This document shows positions 16,896 to 26,646 of a DNA stretch of 64,000 nt, piece after piece. Every line of letters begins with the position of its first letter. Position 1 is the stretch's first letter. Origin of the DNA: Bradyrhizobium hipponense (GTDB taxonomy: Bacteria; Pseudomonadota; Alphaproteobacteria; Rhizobiales; Xanthobacteraceae); assembly GCF_008123965.1 (NCBI RefSeq), contig NZ_VSTH01000023.1, forward strand, positions 62,001 to 126,000, given 5' to 3'. Position numbers and translations under genes: made by a program. Below the pieces are notes generated by a model. The model was not told where the DNA came from, searched no databases, and was given only the letters and a program-made list of their open reading frames with translations.

Positions 16896-17401
16896 CTTCC
16901 GTCCTGCACTGCGCGACCGCTATAGGTGCCGTCCGACTCGGCTTCCTTGACCGCCCTGACGATGATGCTCGCGACCTCGCGCACGGCGTCGTAGTGCATT
17001 TCGAGGATGGCGCGGTTCCGCTCGAGCTTCTGGCGCAGGCGCTGGATTTCCGCGGTGATCTCCGCCTCGGCGCCGAGATGCATCCGCGCCCGCATCAGGC
17101 GGACGAATTCCAGCATGCTCCGGCTCTTCCGCGCGCTGAAGTCGTCGAAATCGATCTTCTTCCCGGTCGCGAGCGCGACCGTCTCCTCTTCAATGATACT
17201 TTCAAGCCGGCGGATCGACGCCAGCAGGCCCCACACCTCGTCCGATCTCGCCGCATCGGTGCCGTCGGGCGCCACCTCACCGCCGGCATCTGGCAGGTGC
17301 ACCGGCAACATCACCGCGCCCTGCGTGGCTTCCACCGTCGCCTCGGTGCCGACCTCGGGCTGCTCCATCACCAGCGCCGCCGCGCCTTCATTTGCCTGCA
17401 T
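16892..17401 (-). CDS. FlgN-like flagellar export chaperone (tentative)
   Basis: 169 residues. A low-complexity acidic N-terminus is followed from about residue 60 by a long helical region: LLASIRRLESIIEEETVAL, then RSMLEFVRLMRARM and LEIHYDAV-like helices. This resembles FlgN, which chaperones the hook-filament junction proteins FlgK and FlgL. The similarity is by pattern and context only. The ATG at 17401 is used because GAGGAG lies ten bases upstream; an in-frame TTG at 17419 overlaps that site. Followed by a four-base overlap with the last gene of the series. Confidence 0.6.
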   Translation of the reverse strand: MQANEGAAALVMEQPEVGTEATVEATQGAVMLPVHLPDAGGEVAPDGTDAARSDEVWGLLASIRRLESIIEEETVALATGKKIDFDDFSARKSRSMLEFVRLMRARMHLGAEAEITAEIQRLRQKLERNRAILEMHYDAVREVASIIVRAVKEAESDGTYSGRAVQDGR

Positions 17402-17415
17402 AGGAAATTCACTCC

Positions 17416-17925
17416 TCAACTTTCGTCACCCATCCCAGATCCGCCCTTGCCCGGAACGTCCAGAACGGCCGGATGCGCAGCGGCGAGCTGCCTGGCAATG
17501 CCGATCCCCTTGCCCTTCGCAAGCTGGTTGCCGAGCTGCTCCGCAAGCATCGACTTCCAGACGCTGCCGGCGGTTCCCTTGCCGAAGACTTCCTCCGACT
17601 CCTTCGGCAACATCGTCTCGACAAAGGTCTGGAGAATGAACGCCTCGAATTTGCGGTAGACCTCGCCCGAGGCCGGCGCCTTGATCACCTGCACCGGCGC
17701 CGCGGCGTTCGGCAGCGACGGCTGCGCGTCCGCCGTATTTGCCGTGGACGGATCGCCAGCTGGCGTCGTGGCCGCGGCCTTGCCGACCTCGGCATCCATC
17801 GTGGCGGCAAAATCGGCCTCCGGGGATTTCAATGCATCGAGCTTCGCCGTCGCCGCGCGCTGCGTCACGGGATCGGCGGCCGCAAGGACGTCGAGAACGA
17901 GATCGGGTGTCGCGGTCACGATCAT
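17416..17925 (-). CDS. Rod-binding protein, FlgJ N-terminal-domain type (CheL-like)
   Basis: 169 residues. The C-terminal half (FILQTFVETMLPKESEEVFG, then GSVWKSMLAEQLGNQLA) is the rod-binding domain of FlgJ. The muramidase half of enterobacterial FlgJ is absent, as usual in alphaproteobacteria where the stand-alone protein has been called CheL. A separate transglycosylase gene lies at 26647-27228. The N-terminal half is a variable Ala/Asp-rich leader. The ATG at 17925 overlaps the preceding fliJ-like stop by four bases. Confidence 0.85.
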   Translation of the reverse strand: MIVTATPDLVLDVLAAADPVTQRAATAKLDALKSPEADFAATMDAEVGKAAATTPAGDPSTANTADAQPSLPNAAAPVQVIKAPASGEVYRKFEAFILQTFVETMLPKESEEVFGKGTAGSVWKSMLAEQLGNQLAKGKGIGIARQLAAAHPAVLDVPGKGGSGMGDES

Positions 17926-18341
17926 GTCTTGTTCCGGTTGGCTGGCCGTGGCGTCCAGTCGCGCACGGCGGGGCTTGTGCCCGTCATCTCTTCGAGCGAG
18001 CGCTTCTCCGCCTCGCGAAGCTTGTCCGCGAGCGCCGCTTTCGCGACCTGCTCGAGCTGTTTCACACGGCGGTTCTCCGCGCGGACCTGGTCGAGCTGCT
18101 GAGCGGCCCGGGCCTGCAGGGCGCGTGCGCCGACGCTCGTCCTGGTAAGGCGTCGCGCGATCGATTCGCTCGACGAGCCCGCCGGCAGCTCGCCTTCGTT
18201 CAGAGCTCCGACCAGCCAAGCCTGTTCGTCGTGCAAGCTTCTCTCCTCCTGGCGCAACTGCGCCAGCTGCCATTCGGACATCCGAAGCTGAAGCTTCACG
18301 AGCGAGACGATCCGGCCGAGCTTGTCCGCGCGTGACGTCAT
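17922..18341 (-). CDS. FliJ-like coiled-coil flagellar protein
   Basis: 139 residues, nearly all helical and charged, with heptads over two long stretches (VSLVKLQLRMSEWQLAQLRQ and RRVKQLEQVAKAALADKLRE). It has the size and two-helix coiled-coil character of FliJ, the export-apparatus stalk that connects FliI to FlhA. FliJ sequences diverge strongly, so this is assigned by shape and by position after fliR. Six bases separate it from the fliR stop, and it overlaps the flgJ-like gene by four. Confidence 0.6.
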   Translation of the reverse strand: MTSRADKLGRIVSLVKLQLRMSEWQLAQLRQEERSLHDEQAWLVGALNEGELPAGSSSESIARRLTRTSVGARALQARAAQQLDQVRAENRRVKQLEQVAKAALADKLREAEKRSLEEMTGTSPAVRDWTPRPANRNKT

Positions 18342-18347
18342 GGCCGG

Positions 18348-19100
18348 TCATTCCGCCAGCCACGACGACACGCCGAGCATGAATTGCTTCAGCAGCTCGT
18401 CGCTGGTGAGGTAGAGCAGCAGGAATCCGCCGAACAGGACAAAGGGCACCGAGATGAAATAGACGGGAATTGCCGGCGTCAGCTTGTTGATGAGGCCGAC
18501 CGCCAGGTTGACGATGACCGAGTAGACGATGAATGGGCTGGTAATCCGCAGCGTCAGCACGAACGCCTCCGAGAGGCGGCCGACGAGCTGATCGAGTGCC
18601 ATGCTTCCGCCGATCCTGTCGCCGGGATGCCAGACATCGTAGGAGTTCATCAGCCCGCGCAGGACCTGCCAATGCTGGTCGGTCATGAAGAACAGTGTGG
18701 TGACGGCCGCCATGATCAACGGCACCAGGGCCGGTGCCGGGTCGGTGTCACCCACCGGCGTCCCCGGGATGTTGCTGAGGCCGATCGCACTCGCCATCAC
18801 GGTTGCCATGGTCTGGAGCGCTAGAAAGAACACGCGCCCACCGAGCCCGATGACGCTGCCGACAAGGAGCTCCGAACAGATCAGCAGCGCGAGCGTCAGC
18901 GGTGCTGCGTTCTCCGTGAGTGGTTTCAGGACGGCGATCAAGATCGGCGTGAGCGCAAACGTCGTAACCAGCGCGACGAACAGGCGAACCTGGGCCGGAA
19001 CGTTGACGCTGGAATAGCCGGGCACGAGCATCAGGCAGGCACCGATGCGGCAGAACACGATGAACGTCACGAGCACGCTGTCGGTGAGGCCGCTGATCAC
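18348..19100 (-). CDS. fliR: Flagellar biosynthesis protein FliR
   Basis: 250 residues, about six membrane helices, of the FliR family, a component of the FliP-FliQ-FliR export gate. Typical segments are [20 protein letters not shown] near the start, [20 protein letters not shown] in the middle and [20 protein letters not shown] at the end. Start is GTG at 19100 ([10 protein letters not shown]), which overlaps the flhA stop by four bases and has TTGGAG upstream. The frame stays open through flhA but shows no coding signal there. Confidence 0.95.
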   Translation of the reverse strand: MISGLTDSVLVTFIVFCRIGACLMLVPGYSSVNVPAQVRLFVALVTTFALTPILIAVLKPLTENAAPLTLALLICSELLVGSVIGLGGRVFFLALQTMATVMASAIGLSNIPGTPVGDTDPAPALVPLIMAAVTTLFFMTDQHWQVLRGLMNSYDVWHPGDRIGGSMALDQLVGRLSEAFVLTLRITSPFIVYSVIVNLAVGLINKLTPAIPVYFISVPFVLFGGFLLLYLTSDELLKQFMLGVSSWLAE

Positions 19101-21178
19101 GATATAGCTCCAAGCGGCCTGATCTCGGCGCTGCGCGCAACCTCGACGTGCGACAGGATCGGCAGGGTTGGAAACACCCGTTCGAGGATCATGCGAACGT
19201 AGGGACGCGCTTCGGGCGTGACCGCCAACACCACGCTGGTGCCGTTCTCGGTGAACTTCCGGACTGCGGCGCTGGCTTCGGTCGCAAACTGCTCGATCAG
19301 CCGCGGATCGGCGTCGAATTCGACGACGTCCCCCTTGGCGTCGCGCTTCAGGCTCTGGTGGAACGCCAGATCCCAGCGGTTGCCGAGGCGGACGACGTTG
19401 AGCACGCCATTGTCTGAGAGGTCGCCGCAGATCTGCGCGGCGAGACGCATGCGCACATGCTCGGCGACCTGCTCGGACCGCCGCACATGGGGCGCGATCT
19501 CGGCGATCGCTTCGAGGATCAGATGCAGGTTCCGGATCGATACGCGCTCGGCCAGGAGGATCTTCAGGATCGCCAGCAGGCCGGAATAGGAGATCTGCGA
19601 CGGACAGATGTCGTCGACCAGGCGCTTGTATTCGGAATCGAGCCGGTCGAGCAAGGCACGCATGTCCTTGTAGGACAGCAGCTGGGCAAGGTTGGCTCGA
19701 AGCACCTCGCTGAGATGCGTGAGCAGAACCGACAGATTGTCGACGGGCTTGCAGCCCTGCCGCTTGACCTCGTCGGTGAAAGCTTCCGTCACCCAGAGCG
19801 CCTTCATGCCAAAGGCGGGCTCGATCACCTCTTCGCCGGGGACATCGGGGTTGCCATCCTTGTCCACGAGCACCATCACCTCGCCGAGCCGCAGCTCGCC
19901 ATGGGCGACGCGCGTGTCGTGGATCCGGATCTGGTAGCTCTTGGGATCGATCGACAGATTGTCGGTGAGCTTGATCTCGGGAATCACGAAGCCGTATTGC
20001 TTGGCGAATTTCTTGCGGATCTTGCCGACGCGGTGCGCAAGCTCGTTGCGCGAACCCAAGAGATGAACCGAAAGGTGGCCTCCGAGCGACAGCTCGATCT
20101 CGGCGGTCTTGAGCTGCTCCTTGACGGATTCCTTGGCATCGCTCTGCGCCCGCTCGTCGGCCTTGAGCGCCTCCTGTTTCCGCTCCCGCGCCGCCTGCCG
20201 CTTCGGTAGCGAGTAGCCGACGAACGCCATGACCCCTCCGAGCAGCACGAATGGCGCCATCGGCAGCCCTGGCATCAAGGCGAGCACGAACATCATCAGC
20301 GCCGCGGCCGACACCGCGCGCGGATAGCCGCCGAGCTGCCGCAGCACAGCCTGCTCCGCCGACCCCCTGGTGCCGCCCTTGGAGACCAGGAGGCCCGCCG
20401 ACAGCGACACGATCAGCGCAGGCATCTGCGTGACCAGACCGTCGCCGACGGAGAGCTTGGTGTAGACGTCGGCGGCGCGTGCAAGGCTGAGGCCGTGATG
20501 GGTGACGCCGATCACGATGCCGCCGAAGATGTTGATCGCGGTGATGATCAGGCCGGCGATGGCATCGCCGCGGACGAACTTCGAGGCACCGTCCATGGCG
20601 CCGAAGAACGCACTCTCTTCCTCGAGCTCGCGGCGCCGGCGCTGGGCTTCCTTGTCGTCGATCAGGCCCGCGGACAGGTCTGCGTCGATCGCCATCTGCT
20701 TGCCGGGAATGGCGTCCAGGGTGAAGCGGGCGCCGACTTCGGCGATACGCGTTGCACCCTTGGTGATCACGACGAAATTCACCGTGACCAGGATCGCGAA
20801 GATGATCAGGCCGATGACGAAGTCGCCGCCCATGACGAACTTGGAGAAGCCGGCAACGACATGGCCCGCGGCAGTTTCCCCCTCCCCGCCGCGCGACAGG
20901 ATCAGGCGCGTCGTCGCGACGTTGAGCGCCAGGCGCAGGATGGTCGCGATCAGCAGTACGGTCGGGAAAGCGGAGAAATCGAGCGGCCGCTGGATCCACA
21001 GCGCAACCATCAGGATCAGCGCCGACAACGCGATCGAGAAGGCAAGGCCGAGATCGATCAGAATCGGCGGGATCGGCAGGAACAGGATCGTGAGCATGGC
21101 CACGATGCCGCCGGCGAAAAAGGCGTCGGCCCCGAGTCGTCGCGGGGTCGGCAGGCTAGCAGCTAACGTATCGGCCAT
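19097..21178 (-). CDS. flhA: Flagellar export apparatus protein FlhA
   Basis: 693 residues. The N-terminal 330 form eight membrane helices with the highly conserved loop around residues 140-200 ([20 protein letters not shown], then [11 protein letters not shown]), typical of FlhA. The C-terminal cytoplasmic domain is the docking ring for export chaperones ([19 protein letters not shown]). Length equals the family norm. Lies between fliQ and fliR, as in Sinorhizobium, and overlaps fliR by four bases. Confidence 0.98.
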   Translation of the reverse strand: MADTLAASLPTPRRLGADAFFAGGIVAMLTILFLPIPPILIDLGLAFSIALSALILMVALWIQRPLDFSAFPTVLLIATILRLALNVATTRLILSRGGEGETAAGHVVAGFSKFVMGGDFVIGLIIFAILVTVNFVVITKGATRIAEVGARFTLDAIPGKQMAIDADLSAGLIDDKEAQRRRRELEEESAFFGAMDGASKFVRGDAIAGLIITAINIFGGIVIGVTHHGLSLARAADVYTKLSVGDGLVTQMPALIVSLSAGLLVSKGGTRGSAEQAVLRQLGGYPRAVSAAALMMFVLALMPGLPMAPFVLLGGVMAFVGYSLPKRQAARERKQEALKADERAQSDAKESVKEQLKTAEIELSLGGHLSVHLLGSRNELAHRVGKIRKKFAKQYGFVIPEIKLTDNLSIDPKSYQIRIHDTRVAHGELRLGEVMVLVDKDGNPDVPGEEVIEPAFGMKALWVTEAFTDEVKRQGCKPVDNLSVLLTHLSEVLRANLAQLLSYKDMRALLDRLDSEYKRLVDDICPSQISYSGLLAILKILLAERVSIRNLHLILEAIAEIAPHVRRSEQVAEHVRMRLAAQICGDLSDNGVLNVVRLGNRWDLAFHQSLKRDAKGDVVEFDADPRLIEQFATEASAAVRKFTENGTSVVLAVTPEARPYVRMILERVFPTLPILSHVEVARSAEIRPLGAIS

Positions 21179-21256
21179 GGGTCACCGGCAGAGGGTCCGC
21201 ACCTAATCTGCCGCGCAAAGCTTACGCGAGGGTGGTGGGCCGGTGGGCTCCTCGGA

Positions 21257-21523
21257 TCAGAAGCCGCGTTCGATATGCGAATAGACCATCTCGGTGAAAG
21301 TGGAGAGATGCGCGCCGATGAAGGAGCCGGATACGGCAACGACCAGGAGAATGACGATGATCTTCGGAACGAAGGTCAGCGTCACCTCCTGGATCTGGGT
21401 CAGGGCCTGAAGCAGCGCGATGATGGTGCCGACCAGCATTGCCGCGCCGACCGCAGGGCCCGAGGCGACGATGATCGTCCAGATCGCCGCCTGGACGATG
21501 TCGAGGGCGTCCCGCTCGTTCAT
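21257..21523 (-). CDS. fliQ: Flagellar export gate protein FliQ
   Basis: 88 residues with two membrane helices (IWTIIVASGPAVGAAMLVGT and PKIIVILLVVAVSGSFIGAH) joined by the conserved loop ALTQIQEVTLTF, as in all FliQ proteins. Full length. Its start is two bases after the flgD stop; 78 bases separate it from flhA. Confidence 0.97.
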   Translation of the reverse strand: MNERDALDIVQAAIWTIIVASGPAVGAAMLVGTIIALLQALTQIQEVTLTFVPKIIVILLVVAVSGSFIGAHLSTFTEMVYSHIERGF

Positions 21524-21525
21524 GG

Positions 21526-21939
21526 CTAGCTGAGCGTGAGGCCGGGTCCGATCGCGACCTTCGTGCCGTTCTCGAGGGTCGCGATCGAGCCGTCGCTGTT
21601 GATGGAGACCGACGCGATCTTGCCGGTGAAGCTCGCTCCGGTCGAGTCGGTGAAGCTGACGGTCCGTCCGATCAGCCCGTCCGCCTGCGACAACGCCTGC
21701 GAGGACAGCAGCGCATCGAGCTTGGTGTTGGTCTGCATGGCCTGCTCGACCGTCGAGAGCTGGGCGAACTGGCTCATATATTGCGAGGTGTCCATCGGAT
21801 TGGTCGGATCCTGATTCTTCATCTCGGCCACGAGGAGCTGAAGAAACGTATTGTAGTCGACACTGTTGCTCGACGTGGCCGTGGGAGAGCCGGTCGAAGT
21901 GGTCTTGCTGGTGGTCTCGGTCGCGCTGGGAACGTTCAT
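21526..21939 (-). CDS. flgD: Hook capping protein FlgD, short form
   Basis: 137 residues. A Ser/Thr-rich N-terminus precedes the FlgD core (DYNTFLQLLVAEMKNQDPTN, then PMDTSQYMSQFAQLSTVEQ), followed by one short beta domain. The Ig-like C-terminal half of enterobacterial FlgD (about 230 residues) is missing, the usual form in rhizobia. FlgD caps the growing hook so FlgE subunits can polymerise. Lies between flbT and fliQ. Confidence 0.95.
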   Translation of the reverse strand: MNVPSATETTSKTTSTGSPTATSSNSVDYNTFLQLLVAEMKNQDPTNPMDTSQYMSQFAQLSTVEQAMQTNTKLDALLSSQALSQADGLIGRTVSFTDSTGASFTGKIASVSINSDGSIATLENGTKVAIGPGLTLS

Positions 21940-21953
21940 GTGCCTCTCCGCTG

Positions 21954-22364
21954 TCAGGCAGCCTCGAATGGGGAATCGATCATGGCGCCGGCCAGAATTG
22001 CCTGCTCCACTGGAAACAACGCCCTGATCCGCTTGAGCGCCTCGAAATAGCGGGTCGAGCCGACCAGCTCGTCGATCGCGTTAAGCCCGTCCAGCATCTC
22101 GCGGTTCTCGCAGAGCGCGAGAAGCGCCGCATGATGCGGCCGATAGAGCGCCATGGGGTCTCGAACGTCGGTTGGATTCATCAGCATGAGCTGGACGACG
22201 AAATAGAGCTGCCGCATCGCCGTGGTGGCGTCGGAAGCCTGCATGACCTGCCCTTCGAGCAGAAACATCACGTCGTTGACGAGCTCGATGGAGACCTTGC
22301 GGTCCACGCGCAGCACCGCGCCGTTGATGTAGATCCGTTCGCCCGCCCGCAAGGATACCTTCAT
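21954..22364 (-). CDS. flbT: Flagellin expression regulator FlbT
   Basis: 136 residues. The start MKVSLRAGERIYINGAVLRV is diagnostic of FlbT, an alphaproteobacterial post-transcriptional regulator. In Caulobacter it binds the 5' untranslated region of flagellin mRNA and promotes decay when the hook is unfinished; in Brucella it acts positively. The ATG at 22364 overlaps the flaF stop, so the pair is translationally coupled. Both flagellin genes here carry structured leaders that are possible targets (see 34562-34641 and 36000-36082). Confidence 0.96.
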   Translation of the reverse strand: MKVSLRAGERIYINGAVLRVDRKVSIELVNDVMFLLEGQVMQASDATTAMRQLYFVVQLMLMNPTDVRDPMALYRPHHAALLALCENREMLDGLNAIDELVGSTRYFEALKRIRALFPVEQAILAGAMIDSPFEAA

Positions 22365-22708
22365 CAAAGAGCGTCTCGGATCAGGCGATTGATCTCGATG
22401 AGCTGCATCACGTCGTTCGATCTCTCCTCGCGGAGGCGGTCGGCTTCCTTGACCACCCACAGGCCGATCGAGATGATGTCGGCGCGCAGCTTGTCGGGAA
22501 GCGCGTTCTCGGGATGGGCTAGATCCTCGATGAAGATCGTCCACAGCCGCCGGACGTAGAGCAGGCTCTCGACCAGATCCTCGAGGCTGAAGCGTCCCTT
22601 CTGGAGCCGCTCCAGCCGGTCGATGCCGAGGCTGAGCGCGTGCCGCTCGCGCCCGCGCGCCTCCTGGCCGCTGTCTTCGACGACCGCTTCATAGGCTTCA
22701 AAAGTCAT
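22364..22708 (-). CDS. flaF: Flagellin biosynthesis regulator FlaF
   Basis: 114 residues beginning MTFEAYEAVVEDSGQEARGR, the standard FlaF start; the Y/W-rich helix LLYVRRLWTIFIEDLAHPEN follows. FlaF is needed for flagellin translation or export and counteracts FlbT in Caulobacter. The ATG at 22708 matches family length; a longer in-frame start at 22741 adds an unrelated stretch. Overlaps flbT by one base. Confidence 0.95.
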   Translation of the reverse strand: MTFEAYEAVVEDSGQEARGRERHALSLGIDRLERLQKGRFSLEDLVESLLYVRRLWTIFIEDLAHPENALPDKLRADIISIGLWVVKEADRLREERSNDVMQLIEINRLIRDAL

Positions 22709-22765
22709 CAGGACCACTCTGCACAGGAAACTGAGTAACAAGGCACATGTCTCGAGCCCGCCGGC

Positions 22766-23812
22766 TCAGAGATAGTTGATAAGGCTGATCTTCTGGAGCT
22801 GCGACGTCAGCGCGAGCGCGGTCTGGATCTGAGTCTGCAAGGTGTTGACGCGCACCGACGCTTCCGCCGGATCGACCTTCTCCATACCGACGATCTGATT
22901 GTTCAGAATGTCCTGCTGCGTCTTGAGCTTGTCGGTTGCAGAATTAATCCGCTGCTGGACCGTGCCGACGCCGCCGCCGAGCACAGCGAGGTCAGTGATG
23001 GCGTTACCGACGAGACCGATGGCCTTGTCCACGACGACCTGGAACGTCGTCTGGTTCAGGTTCGCGTTCCCGAGATCCGCCATCATGGTGTATGCCTCGG
23101 CGAGCTTGCGGAAGCCGGCCTGGTTGGCGCTAACGGACGTATCGGCGATCTCGGTCGTGGAGATTCGGCTTTGCATGACCTGGTCAGTGGCCGTTGACCA
23201 ATTGGTGTTCCAGGCCGGGCTCGCGAACTCCGCATCGAAGGTGGTGTCGAGGAAGGTCTGCATTTGGGCCGGGGTAATGCTGCTCACGCTGGCCGAGGAT
23301 TGCGAGAAGCCGAAGGTCGCAAGGAAATCGGCGTCGACCTGATTCTTGCTGGCCGAGCCCGCGGTGTAAGCCGTGATCGGCGTGTTCTGCGTGTTGATGC
23401 CCGAGAAAAGATACGAGCCGTTATAGGAGACGTTCAACGCACCGATCAGATCCTGGAGGTTGGAGGACGCGGGCGGCAGGATGACTCGGCCGCCACCGTC
23501 GGTACTGCGCGCCGCGATCAGATCCTTGAGGAAGGACGTTGCGGTCGTGTTGAGCTGGGTGATCCGGTTCTGCGTCACGTCCAGGCGTCCCGAGACGAGG
23601 CCGTTGGTATCCACCAGCTGATCGGCGAAGCTCAGGTCCGCCCGCAGGGTGAGATCGCCTCCCGTCGTGGCACCAAGCTCGAGGCCGACATCGGCGAAGC
23701 GGCCGGTGGTAGCCTCCTTCGACGCCTTGCTCAGCGCAGCCTGGTTGTTCGTGATCGAGGACCTCAAGGTCGAAGACAGCATCAAGGTCGAGATGTAGTT
23801 CGCGCTCATCAT
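22766..23812 (-). CDS. flgL: Hook-filament junction protein FlgL
   Basis: 348 residues. The flagellin-like N-terminal helix (STLMLSSTLRSSITNNQAAL) and C-terminal helix (NTLQTQIQTALALTSQLQ) flank a variable middle; this is the HAP3 layout. It forms the ring joining hook to filament. Two tandem ATGs begin the gene; the first is used. Three bases follow the flgK stop. Confidence 0.94.
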   Translation of the reverse strand: MMSANYISTLMLSSTLRSSITNNQAALSKASKEATTGRFADVGLELGATTGGDLTLRADLSFADQLVDTNGLVSGRLDVTQNRITQLNTTATSFLKDLIAARSTDGGGRVILPPASSNLQDLIGALNVSYNGSYLFSGINTQNTPITAYTAGSASKNQVDADFLATFGFSQSSASVSSITPAQMQTFLDTTFDAEFASPAWNTNWSTATDQVMQSRISTTEIADTSVSANQAGFRKLAEAYTMMADLGNANLNQTTFQVVVDKAIGLVGNAITDLAVLGGGVGTVQQRINSATDKLKTQQDILNNQIVGMEKVDPAEASVRVNTLQTQIQTALALTSQLQKISLINYL

Positions 23813-23815
23813 GGC

Positions 23816-25291
23816 TTAATTCCCCACGGCGGCCAGCAGGCTCTGCAACATTTCGTCGACGGTCGAGATGATCTTCGACGACGCCGAATAGGTGCGCTCG
23901 ACCTGAAGCATCAAGGACATCTCGTCGTCCATGTTGACGCCGCTGACGTTCGACAGCGCGGCGGTGCTGCGGTCGAGCAGCGTTTTCTGGTAGGTGACGT
24001 TGGAGTCCGCGGCCTTACGCTGGTTTTCGATCCAGCTCGTCGACGACGACGCGAAGTCGATCAAGCTGCCGCTCGGCTTGCCTTGCGTGGTTGCATCGAA
24101 CGGCTGTGACGCATCCATGCCACCGATGAGCTGCTGCAGCCGGACCGAGTAGCCGGCGTTGCCGGCGGTGTTGTATTGATATGCGACGTTGCCGCTGATC
24201 GCGCCGTCGCGCAGCAGATCGGGATTGCCGCCCTGCGCCGGATCGACCGACGCCGCAACACTGATCAGGCCGGCAAGGCCGACTGAGACGGTGGCGCTCG
24301 CCGGTATCGCCGGCGCGCCGGGATAGGTGAAGAGGCCGGGCACGTCGGGCAGCGACGCGCCGGACTGATCACTCTCCTTGAAAGTCTCGATCAGGCCGCG
24401 CGCGATTTCGTCGAGCTGGCTCTGATAGGTGACGGTGTCCTGGTCACGCAGCTGAGCGAGGCCCGCGAGCTTGCCCGACTTCAGCGGCATCACTGAATTG
24501 GCGCCGGTTACCGGCACGCCGTCGATATAGACCGCGTTGCCCGTGGTGCCAGCCGTATAGGCGTTGGTCGGCGCGAAACTTACCGTCCGCGCCGTTTTGT
24601 CGAACAGCACCACACCGCTGTCGGCATAAAGCGCCGCGTCGCCGTTGGGACGGATCGACATCGTGACGCCGAGCTCCTGCGAGAGCTGGGAGACGATGCT
24701 GTCGCGCTGGTCGAGGTAGTCGGTGATGTCGTCGCCGGAGATCGTGCCCTTCATGATCGCGGTGTTCACGGTCTGGAATTGGGAGAGCAACTGATTGATG
24801 TTCTGAACCGACGTTTTCATGTCGGCATCGGCGCCCTCACGGACCGACTGCACGGTCTGGGTCGCCTGGTTAAGCGCGGTCGCCATGTCCTTGGCGGACG
24901 TGACCGCCGCCTGCGCCAGCGTGGTATTGTCCGGGGCGTTGGCATATTGCTGGAGCGCCTGCTTCAGCGCATTGAGCTGTGCCGTCGGCGACTGGTCGAG
25001 CTCCGGATCGTCCACCGTGGCCGATGCGATCTTCTGGAGACCGTCAAAGATCGCGCTCTGCTTGGCCGACGATGAGGTCGCGATCAGGACGTTGTTGTAG
25101 AGACCCGAGCTGGCGGCACGCTGGATCGCTGCGACGTAGACACCGGCATTGGGCAGGTTGTCCAGCACGGCAATCTTGCGCGAATAGCCGGCGGCGCTGG
25201 CGCCGGCGATGTTGCGCGAGATGGTCGAGGACTGGATGCCCGACGCCATGAGCGAGGCGCGGGCGGAGTCGAGAGCGGCGGTAAGGGACAT
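23816..25291 (-). CDS. flgK: Hook-filament junction protein FlgK
   Basis: 491 residues. The N-terminus contains SSTISRNIAGASAAGYSRKI, the D0/D1 helix of axial proteins. The C-terminus GVNMDDEMSLMLQVERTYSA followed by a heptad helix is the FlgK signature. It is HAP1, located between FlgE hook and FlgL. Between flgE and flgL as in all rhizobial clusters; 34 bases follow flgE. Confidence 0.96.
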   Translation of the reverse strand: MSLTAALDSARASLMASGIQSSTISRNIAGASAAGYSRKIAVLDNLPNAGVYVAAIQRAASSGLYNNVLIATSSSAKQSAIFDGLQKIASATVDDPELDQSPTAQLNALKQALQQYANAPDNTTLAQAAVTSAKDMATALNQATQTVQSVREGADADMKTSVQNINQLLSQFQTVNTAIMKGTISGDDITDYLDQRDSIVSQLSQELGVTMSIRPNGDAALYADSGVVLFDKTARTVSFAPTNAYTAGTTGNAVYIDGVPVTGANSVMPLKSGKLAGLAQLRDQDTVTYQSQLDEIARGLIETFKESDQSGASLPDVPGLFTYPGAPAIPASATVSVGLAGLISVAASVDPAQGGNPDLLRDGAISGNVAYQYNTAGNAGYSVRLQQLIGGMDASQPFDATTQGKPSGSLIDFASSSTSWIENQRKAADSNVTYQKTLLDRSTAALSNVSGVNMDDEMSLMLQVERTYSASSKIISTVDEMLQSLLAAVGN

Positions 25292-25325
25292 GGCTTGCTC
25301 TTGCCCGGGATGAACGCTTGGGGAT

Positions 25326-26564
25326 TCAGCGCTTCAGGTTGACGACGACGTCGAGCAGATCGGCGCCGGTCTGGAACGATTTCGAGTTCGCGGTGAAGCC
25401 GCGCTGCGCCTCGATCATGCCAGTGAGTTCGTCCGCGAGATCGACATTGGAGTCCTCCAGCGCACCCGACTGAACGGTGCCGCGCCCGCCAGCGGCGGCA
25501 TTGCCGGCCTGGGCGTTTCCGGAGTTCATGCTGATGGAATAGACGTTACCCGCTTCGGGGGTGAGATTATCGGGGCTCGGAACGTCGGCGAGCATGATCG
25601 TGTAGAGGGGCGTTTGCGTCCCATTCTTGAGGACCGCGGTCAGCACACCCTGGGAATCGACGTCGATCTTCTCAATCGCGGCGGGAACACTGCCATTGAC
25701 GGTTGCCTTGTAGTCGAAGCTGGAGGCGACCTGCGTCATGGCCGACATGTCGATCGTGAAGGGCGAGCCGCCGGGAACAGTCACGGTGAGCGACGTTGTC
25801 GCGCCGGTTAACGCACCCTTTCCGGCCGCCGTCGTGTCGAAGGTGAACGTGCCAAGACCGCCCGCAAGCGGGGCACCTGCCGCTGAATCATAAACTTGGA
25901 TCTGCCAGGTATCCGTACCGGCGACAGATCCGGTCTTTGCCATATAGACATCGAGCTTCTTGGCATTGCCGATATTGTCGTACGCCACGATCGAACTCTT
26001 CGACGAATATGACGTCGGGCCGGGAGGCAGAGCCGCCGGCGGGATAATGGCTGCGCTGGGATCCAGATTTCCGGTCACGGTCGCCAGGGTGGATGCCACA
26101 GGCACCTGCGATACCTGGGAAATGTTCACGACTTGAAGTCCAGTCAGATTATTCTGCGAGAAGTTGGTTACGAGACCCGGCTTGCCCAGGAGGTAGAAGC
26201 CGGCGGCATTGACCAGATTGCCCTGGCTGTCCGGCACGAACGAGCCAGCTCGTGTCAGGAACTGCTGCGTGTTGTTGGCGTTCGACACCACGAAGAAGCC
26301 GTTGCCCTGGACGGCGAGGTCCGTGGTCGATGTGGTGAACTGCGTATGTCCTGCATCGCTGATGGCGTAGCGGACGGTTGTCTCGACGGCACCGGAATCG
26401 TAATTGCCGGAGCCACTCTTCAGGATCAGCGAGGAGAATTCGGTCGAAGCCCGTTTATAGCCCGTGGTATTGACGTTGGCGATGTTGTCCGAGACCGTTG
26501 ACAGCTTGTTGGACTGCGCGGACATCCCGGAAACGCCGGTGCGCATAACACCATACAGGCTCAT
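25326..26564 (-). CDS. flgE: Flagellar hook protein FlgE
   Basis: 412 residues. The rod-hook signature SDNIANVNTTGYKR lies near the N-terminus and the C-terminal axial helix is LTGMIEAQRGFTANSKSFQT. The central DXX region is Gly/Ala/Thr-rich, as in hook proteins that polymerise outside the cell. The ATG at 26564 (MSLYGVMRTGVSGM) follows GAAGGAG by eight bases and is preferred to an earlier in-frame start. The 82-base gap to the transglycosylase may hold a promoter. Confidence 0.97.
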   Translation of the reverse strand: MSLYGVMRTGVSGMSAQSNKLSTVSDNIANVNTTGYKRASTEFSSLILKSGSGNYDSGAVETTVRYAISDAGHTQFTTSTTDLAVQGNGFFVVSNANNTQQFLTRAGSFVPDSQGNLVNAAGFYLLGKPGLVTNFSQNNLTGLQVVNISQVSQVPVASTLATVTGNLDPSAAIIPPAALPPGPTSYSSKSSIVAYDNIGNAKKLDVYMAKTGSVAGTDTWQIQVYDSAAGAPLAGGLGTFTFDTTAAGKGALTGATTSLTVTVPGGSPFTIDMSAMTQVASSFDYKATVNGSVPAAIEKIDVDSQGVLTAVLKNGTQTPLYTIMLADVPSPDNLTPEAGNVYSISMNSGNAQAGNAAAGGRGTVQSGALEDSNVDLADELTGMIEAQRGFTANSKSFQTGADLLDVVVNLKR

Positions 26565-26646
26565 GAATAGGACTCCTTCGGTAGGTTGCAATTACAATGG
26601 TGGTTCTTGCTTGCGCGAGGCTGATGGTAAGGAACAATGCACAACT

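Noticed and set aside
18348..19100. Reading the fliR, fliQ, fliP set as a non-flagellar type III secretion system
   Set aside because: The same cluster holds hook, filament, rod, ring and stator genes in the rhizobial flagellar order, so it is a flagellum.
19101..20999. Upstream extension of the fliR frame through most of flhA
   Set aside because: Same-strand, out-of-frame open stretch inside flhA. The FliR family starts at the GTG at 19100; residues before it are Arg/Pro-rich and unlike any protein.
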